From: Burkholderia cenocepacia
Lineage (GTDB): Bacteria; Pseudomonadota; Gammaproteobacteria; Burkholderiales; Burkholderiaceae
Assembly (NCBI RefSeq): GCF_014211915.1
Contig: NZ_CP060041.1
Span: 930,001-994,000, forward strand
DNA length: 64,000 nucleotides
Direction of reading: 5' to 3'
Part shown: one piece after another, positions 61,106-64,000 of the stretch
How positions within the stretch are numbered: the first letter of the stretch is position 1
How the letters are laid out: every line of letters begins with the position of its first letter
Notes under the pieces: model-generated
The model's database searches: none
What the model saw: the letters and a program-made list of their open reading frames with translations, nothing else
Told to the model about the DNA's origin: nothing
Position numbers and translations under genes: made by a program

Positions 61106-61202
61106 ATTTCCAATGTGCTCCTGCTCGACATGACGCGAAAACGTCTCGGCAGACGGGCAGGCGCGTGGGGCACGCGGCAATTCAACACTCGGAGTGGTTT
61201 CC

Positions 61203-62561
61203 ATGTATGACGGCGGTACGCAATGGCGCGACGTGAAATCCGATCTGGAGGCGGCGGCCGAATGTGCGCTCGATCTGGCACGACGAGCAGGGGCCGACGG
61301 CGCTCGTGTCGAGGTCGATCATGTCGAATCGCGGACGGCAACCGTACGCAACCGGATGCCGACCGAGCGGAGCCTTCGACTGTCTTCATCTGTCTCGCTC
61401 GCGGTCTATCGCAATGGCCGACGCGGCGCGACGACCTCGTCCGATTTGTCCCCCGGCGGCCTCGCCGGTGCGGTGGCGGCCGCCATCGACATCGCGTCGG
61501 TCACGGACGTCGATGCTGCTGCCGGCCTGGCCCCGGCGGACTTGCTCGCCAGGGACTTCATCGATCTGGACTTGTATCATCCGCTCGATCTGTCGCTCGA
61601 TGACATGCTCGACGATGCCCGTCGCGCGGAAGAGGCCGCATTTTCCACGAGCCCCGCCATCGTGACGACCAACGGCGCCAGCGTCGGGACTTCCGCGGGG
61701 CTGTCGCTGCTCGCGACCAGCGAGGGATTCGGGCACAGCGTGCCGTGGTCCGCGCATTTCGTGTCGTGCATGCCTGTCGCGGCCGGCACTGGCGAGAAAC
61801 AGCTGGGATTCTGGAGCGACGGCGCGCGCGCTTATGCCGATCTCGACGCACCCGCGCGGATCGGCACGCAAGCCGCAACGCGCGCGCTCGCGCTGCTGGG
61901 CGGCACGCAGATTGAAACGCAGCGTTGCCCCGTGTTGTTCGAGCCGATGGCCGCGATGTCGCTGCTCGGCGAGTTCGTCAACGCGGCATCCGGCGATGCG
62001 CTTTATCGGGCGGGCTCGTACTTGACTCGCCGTCTCGGCACCCCAGTCTTTGCCGATCACATTCAGTTGTACGAAGATCCATTCGTCTCCAGGGGAATGG
62101 CGAGTCGCTGCTTCGACTCCGATGGCGTTGCCGTCTCTCGGCGATCGGTCGTCGACGCGGGCGTGTTGCGCGGCTATTTTCTTGGCTTGTACGCGGCCCG
62201 GCGTCTCGGCATGGCGCCGACCGGCAACGGCTGGGGCCCGCACAACCTCGAAGTGCGCAGTGCGAAAACCGCGAACTCGGACGGGATCGACGCGATGCTG
62301 GAGAGGCTCGATCGCGGCCTGTTCGTCACCGAGATGGCAGGCGGCGGCGTAAATCGGCTGACCGGCGATTTCTCGCGTGCCGCGAAGGGGTTGTGGGTGG
62401 AGAACGGCCAGATCCGTTTTCCGGTCACCGGCATCACGATCGCGTCGAATCTGAATGCGATGTTTTCCGGTCTGCTCGCCGTGGGGGCCGACACCGTGAC
62501 CAGAGGAAGCTTCCGCACGGGTTCGTGGCTGATCGATGAAATGAGAATCGGCGGCAGCTGA
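61203..62561 (+). CDS. pmbA: TldE/PmbA-type protease subunit
   Basis: The 452-residue protein is a PmbA/TldE homologue, the non-zinc partner of TldD. Conserved strings include LAVYRNGRRGATTSSDLSPG, LFEPMAAMSLLGEFVNAASG and the C-terminal NGQIRFPVTGITIASNLNAM. It lacks the HExxxH motif, as expected for TldE. In E. coli the TldD/E heterodimer cleaves unfolded peptides and finishes microcin B17 maturation. Burkholderia normally has a separate housekeeping pair, so this is probably a second, dedicated set. ATG at 61203 with GGAG is preferred to a GTG nine bases earlier. Confidence 0.9.
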   Translation: MYDGGTQWRDVKSDLEAAAECALDLARRAGADGARVEVDHVESRTATVRNRMPTERSLRLSSSVSLAVYRNGRRGATTSSDLSPGGLAGAVAAAIDIASVTDVDAAAGLAPADLLARDFIDLDLYHPLDLSLDDMLDDARRAEEAAFSTSPAIVTTNGASVGTSAGLSLLATSEGFGHSVPWSAHFVSCMPVAAGTGEKQLGFWSDGARAYADLDAPARIGTQAATRALALLGGTQIETQRCPVLFEPMAAMSLLGEFVNAASGDALYRAGSYLTRRLGTPVFADHIQLYEDPFVSRGMASRCFDSDGVAVSRRSVVDAGVLRGYFLGLYAARRLGMAPTGNGWGPHNLEVRSAKTANSDGIDAMLERLDRGLFVTEMAGGGVNRLTGDFSRAAKGLWVENGQIRFPVTGITIASNLNAMFSGLLAVGADTVTRGSFRTGSWLIDEMRIGGS

Positions 62562-62610
62562 CGCGCGCGATGCGCGGCCATCCTTTCCTGTCACATACCG
62601 GTACGACACC

Positions 62611-64000
62611 ATGCTGGACACGCACGAAACCCTGACTGACACCCGCGGCCCCTCGCTCCACGACATGCGTCGCGCGGCGTATGCCGGGCTGCTCGACAAA
62701 TACGGCATCGACGAAACGCATTTGTTCGCCGCGCTGAACAGCGCGCTCGGGCAGTCCGGCGACTTCGCCGACATCTATCTGAAGGAGTCGATCGCCGAAT
62801 CGTGGTCGCTAGAAGGCGGCGCCGTGCGGGGCGGCGCCTGGCAGTGCGATTCGGGATTCGGCATTCGCGTGCTGAACGGCGAGGAGACGACGTTCGCAAG
62901 TTCGCAACGAATCGGGGCGGACGCGTTGCGCACGATCGCGCGGCAGATTCGGTCGGGACCGGAGGTTCTTTCCCGCGTAACGCCTCGCGGCGAACCAGCC
63001 GGCTCCGCGGCGGCGCGATCGATCTATCTTCCGAGCGCCTCACTCGGCGCGATCGGCGCGGAGCGGAAACTCGGGCTGCTCAAGCGCGTCGACGAACTGG
63101 CGCGTTCGAAGGATCGGCGCGTGGTTGAGGTCAACGCCATGCTCGCCGCGACGCACGAGACGGTGTGGATCGCGCGTTGCGACGGACTCGGCGTCGGCGA
63201 CGTGCGACCCATGCTGCGACTGGCGATCAACGTTCGGGTCAAATCGGGCGACCGGGTCGAAAGCGCGAGCGGCGGGATCGGCGGCCGCTACGGGCTCGCT
63301 TCGTGGTCGGACGACGACCTCCGCGCGCTGGTGTACGACCGCGTCGAAGCCGCGCTGACGAAACTCGATGCACGGCCCGCGCCGGCGGGGACGATGACCG
63401 TCGTCGTCGGGCCGGGCTGGAACGGCGTGCTGTTGCACGAAGCCGTGGGCCATGGTCTCGAGGCCGACGGCATACGGCGCAAGACCTCGGTGTTCGCGGG
63501 CCGCGTCGGCGAGCAAGTGGCGGCGCGCAACGTCACCATCGTCGACGACGGCACGCTCGAAGGCCGCCGTGGGTCGCTCAATGTCGACGACGAGGGCTGT
63601 CCGACGCAACGCACGGTGTTGATCGAGGACGGCGTGTTGCGCGGCTGCATGCAGGATTCGCTCAACGCGCGCCTGATGAACATGCGGCCGACGGGCAATG
63701 GCCGCCGCGAGGGCTATGCGGTGTTGCCGATGCCGCGCATGACCAACACGTTCATGCTCAACGGCGATCGCGAGCACGACGAGATCATTGCGTCGGTGAA
63801 ACGCGGGATATACGTGGCGGGGCTCGAGGGCGGGCAGGTCGACATCACGAGCGGGCAGTTCGTGTTCGAGGCGTCGGAAGCATTCCTGATCGAAAACGGC
63901 AAGCTCTGCACACCCGTGAAAGGCGCGACGATCACCGGCAACGGGCTGGAAACGATCCAGAAAATCAGCATGGTCGGCAACAACCTCGAACTCGACACGG
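62611..64000 (+). CDS. tldD: TldD-type metalloprotease, cut by the right edge
   Basis: At least 463 residues are present. The zinc motif is LLHEAVGHGLEAD (His276, Glu277, His280). Family strings NGRREGYAVLPMPRMTNTFM and KGATITGNGLETIQKISMVG place the window's end about 30 residues before the usual C-terminus. The distal cysteine ligand therefore lies outside. The start at 62611 is the first ATG after a 49-bp gap from tldE; no strong ribosome binding site is seen. With TldE it should form a peptide-threading protease in the cytoplasm, working on the substrate brought in by the receptor/ABC pair (inference). Confidence 0.92.
   Translation, partial: MLDTHETLTDTRGPSLHDMRRAAYAGLLDKYGIDETHLFAALNSALGQSGDFADIYLKESIAESWSLEGGAVRGGAWQCDSGFGIRVLNGEETTFASSQRIGADALRTIARQIRSGPEVLSRVTPRGEPAGSAAARSIYLPSASLGAIGAERKLGLLKRVDELARSKDRRVVEVNAMLAATHETVWIARCDGLGVGDVRPMLRLAINVRVKSGDRVESASGGIGGRYGLASWSDDDLRALVYDRVEAALTKLDARPAPAGTMTVVVGPGWNGVLLHEAVGHGLEADGIRRKTSVFAGRVGEQVAARNVTIVDDGTLEGRRGSLNVDDEGCPTQRTVLIEDGVLRGCMQDSLNARLMNMRPTGNGRREGYAVLPMPRMTNTFMLNGDREHDEIIASVKRGIYVAGLEGGQVDITSGQFVFEASEAFLIENGKLCTPVKGATITGNGLETIQKISMVGNNLELDT

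Overview
The window looks like Burkholderia, most likely the Burkholderia cepacia complex. GC is very high (near 70% by eye), and it carries families typical of that genus: DUF3008, DUF1328 and DUF3175 proteins, a Ku/LigD pair, a KatE-type catalase, and a large GlgE/TreS/TreYZ operon. No rRNA, tRNA, CRISPR array or insertion sequence was seen. The last gene (tldD-like) runs off the right edge.

Region 1 (about 0.1-18.5 kb) is a stress and stationary-phase island. It holds small accessory proteins (PRC-barrel, CBS pair, ferritin-like DUF892, DUF3008, DUF1328, PfpI/DJ-1), a catalase, non-homologous end joining (Ku, LigD), a Na+/H+ antiporter, a phosphatidylserine decarboxylase-like protein, and a second copy of sigma-54 (rpoN2). 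Region 2 (18.7-36.7 kb, minus strand) is one tightly overlapping operon glgE > treS-maltokinase > glgB > glgX > treZ > malQ > treY, covering alpha-glucan and trehalose metabolism. Region 3 (36.8-42.6 kb) has a minus-strand operon (MgtC-like, small protein, PLD/VTT fusion, EEP phosphatase, DUF2591-like) facing a small gene and an orphan SdhB-like iron-sulfur subunit.

The most striking pattern in regions 1-3 is a set of 15 candidate sigma-54 promoters (GG-N10-GC, close to the -24/-12 consensus), each a short distance upstream of a start codon. One precedes rpoN2 itself and one precedes glgE. Eight of them form four divergent pairs. Three copies of a dyad (TGNAA-N3-TTGCA) lie about 80-130 bp upstream of three of these promoters, where an enhancer-binding activator would sit. 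I infer an RpoN2-centred regulon; its activator is not in the window.

Region 4 (42.6-47.2 kb) is a probable terpenoid biosynthetic cluster: a SAM methyltransferase, a class I terpene synthase and two Rieske oxygenases. It has a near-consensus sigma-70 promoter with an inverted repeat just upstream. Region 5 (47.4-51.4 kb) holds ordinary genes: a HAD phosphatase, an MFS exporter, an SDR and a divergent LysR.

Region 6 (51.6 kb to the edge) looks like an import-and-process system: FecR-like anti-sigma factor, AsnC-family regulator, TonB-dependent receptor with a signalling domain, a dedicated TonB/ExbB/ExbD, an SbmA/YddA-like ABC transporter, a thioredoxin with an unrecognised C-terminal domain, and a TldE/TldD protease pair. 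An identical promoter-like motif (ATTCC-N10-GATAGACT after an A-run) precedes both the receptor gene and tldE, which ties the two halves together. No sigma factor gene is adjacent.

Four genes (ligD, treY, glgX and the LysR gene) are each broken by what looks like one missing base. The same error type recurs, three times in a G/C run, so sequencing error is more likely than four independent mutations.
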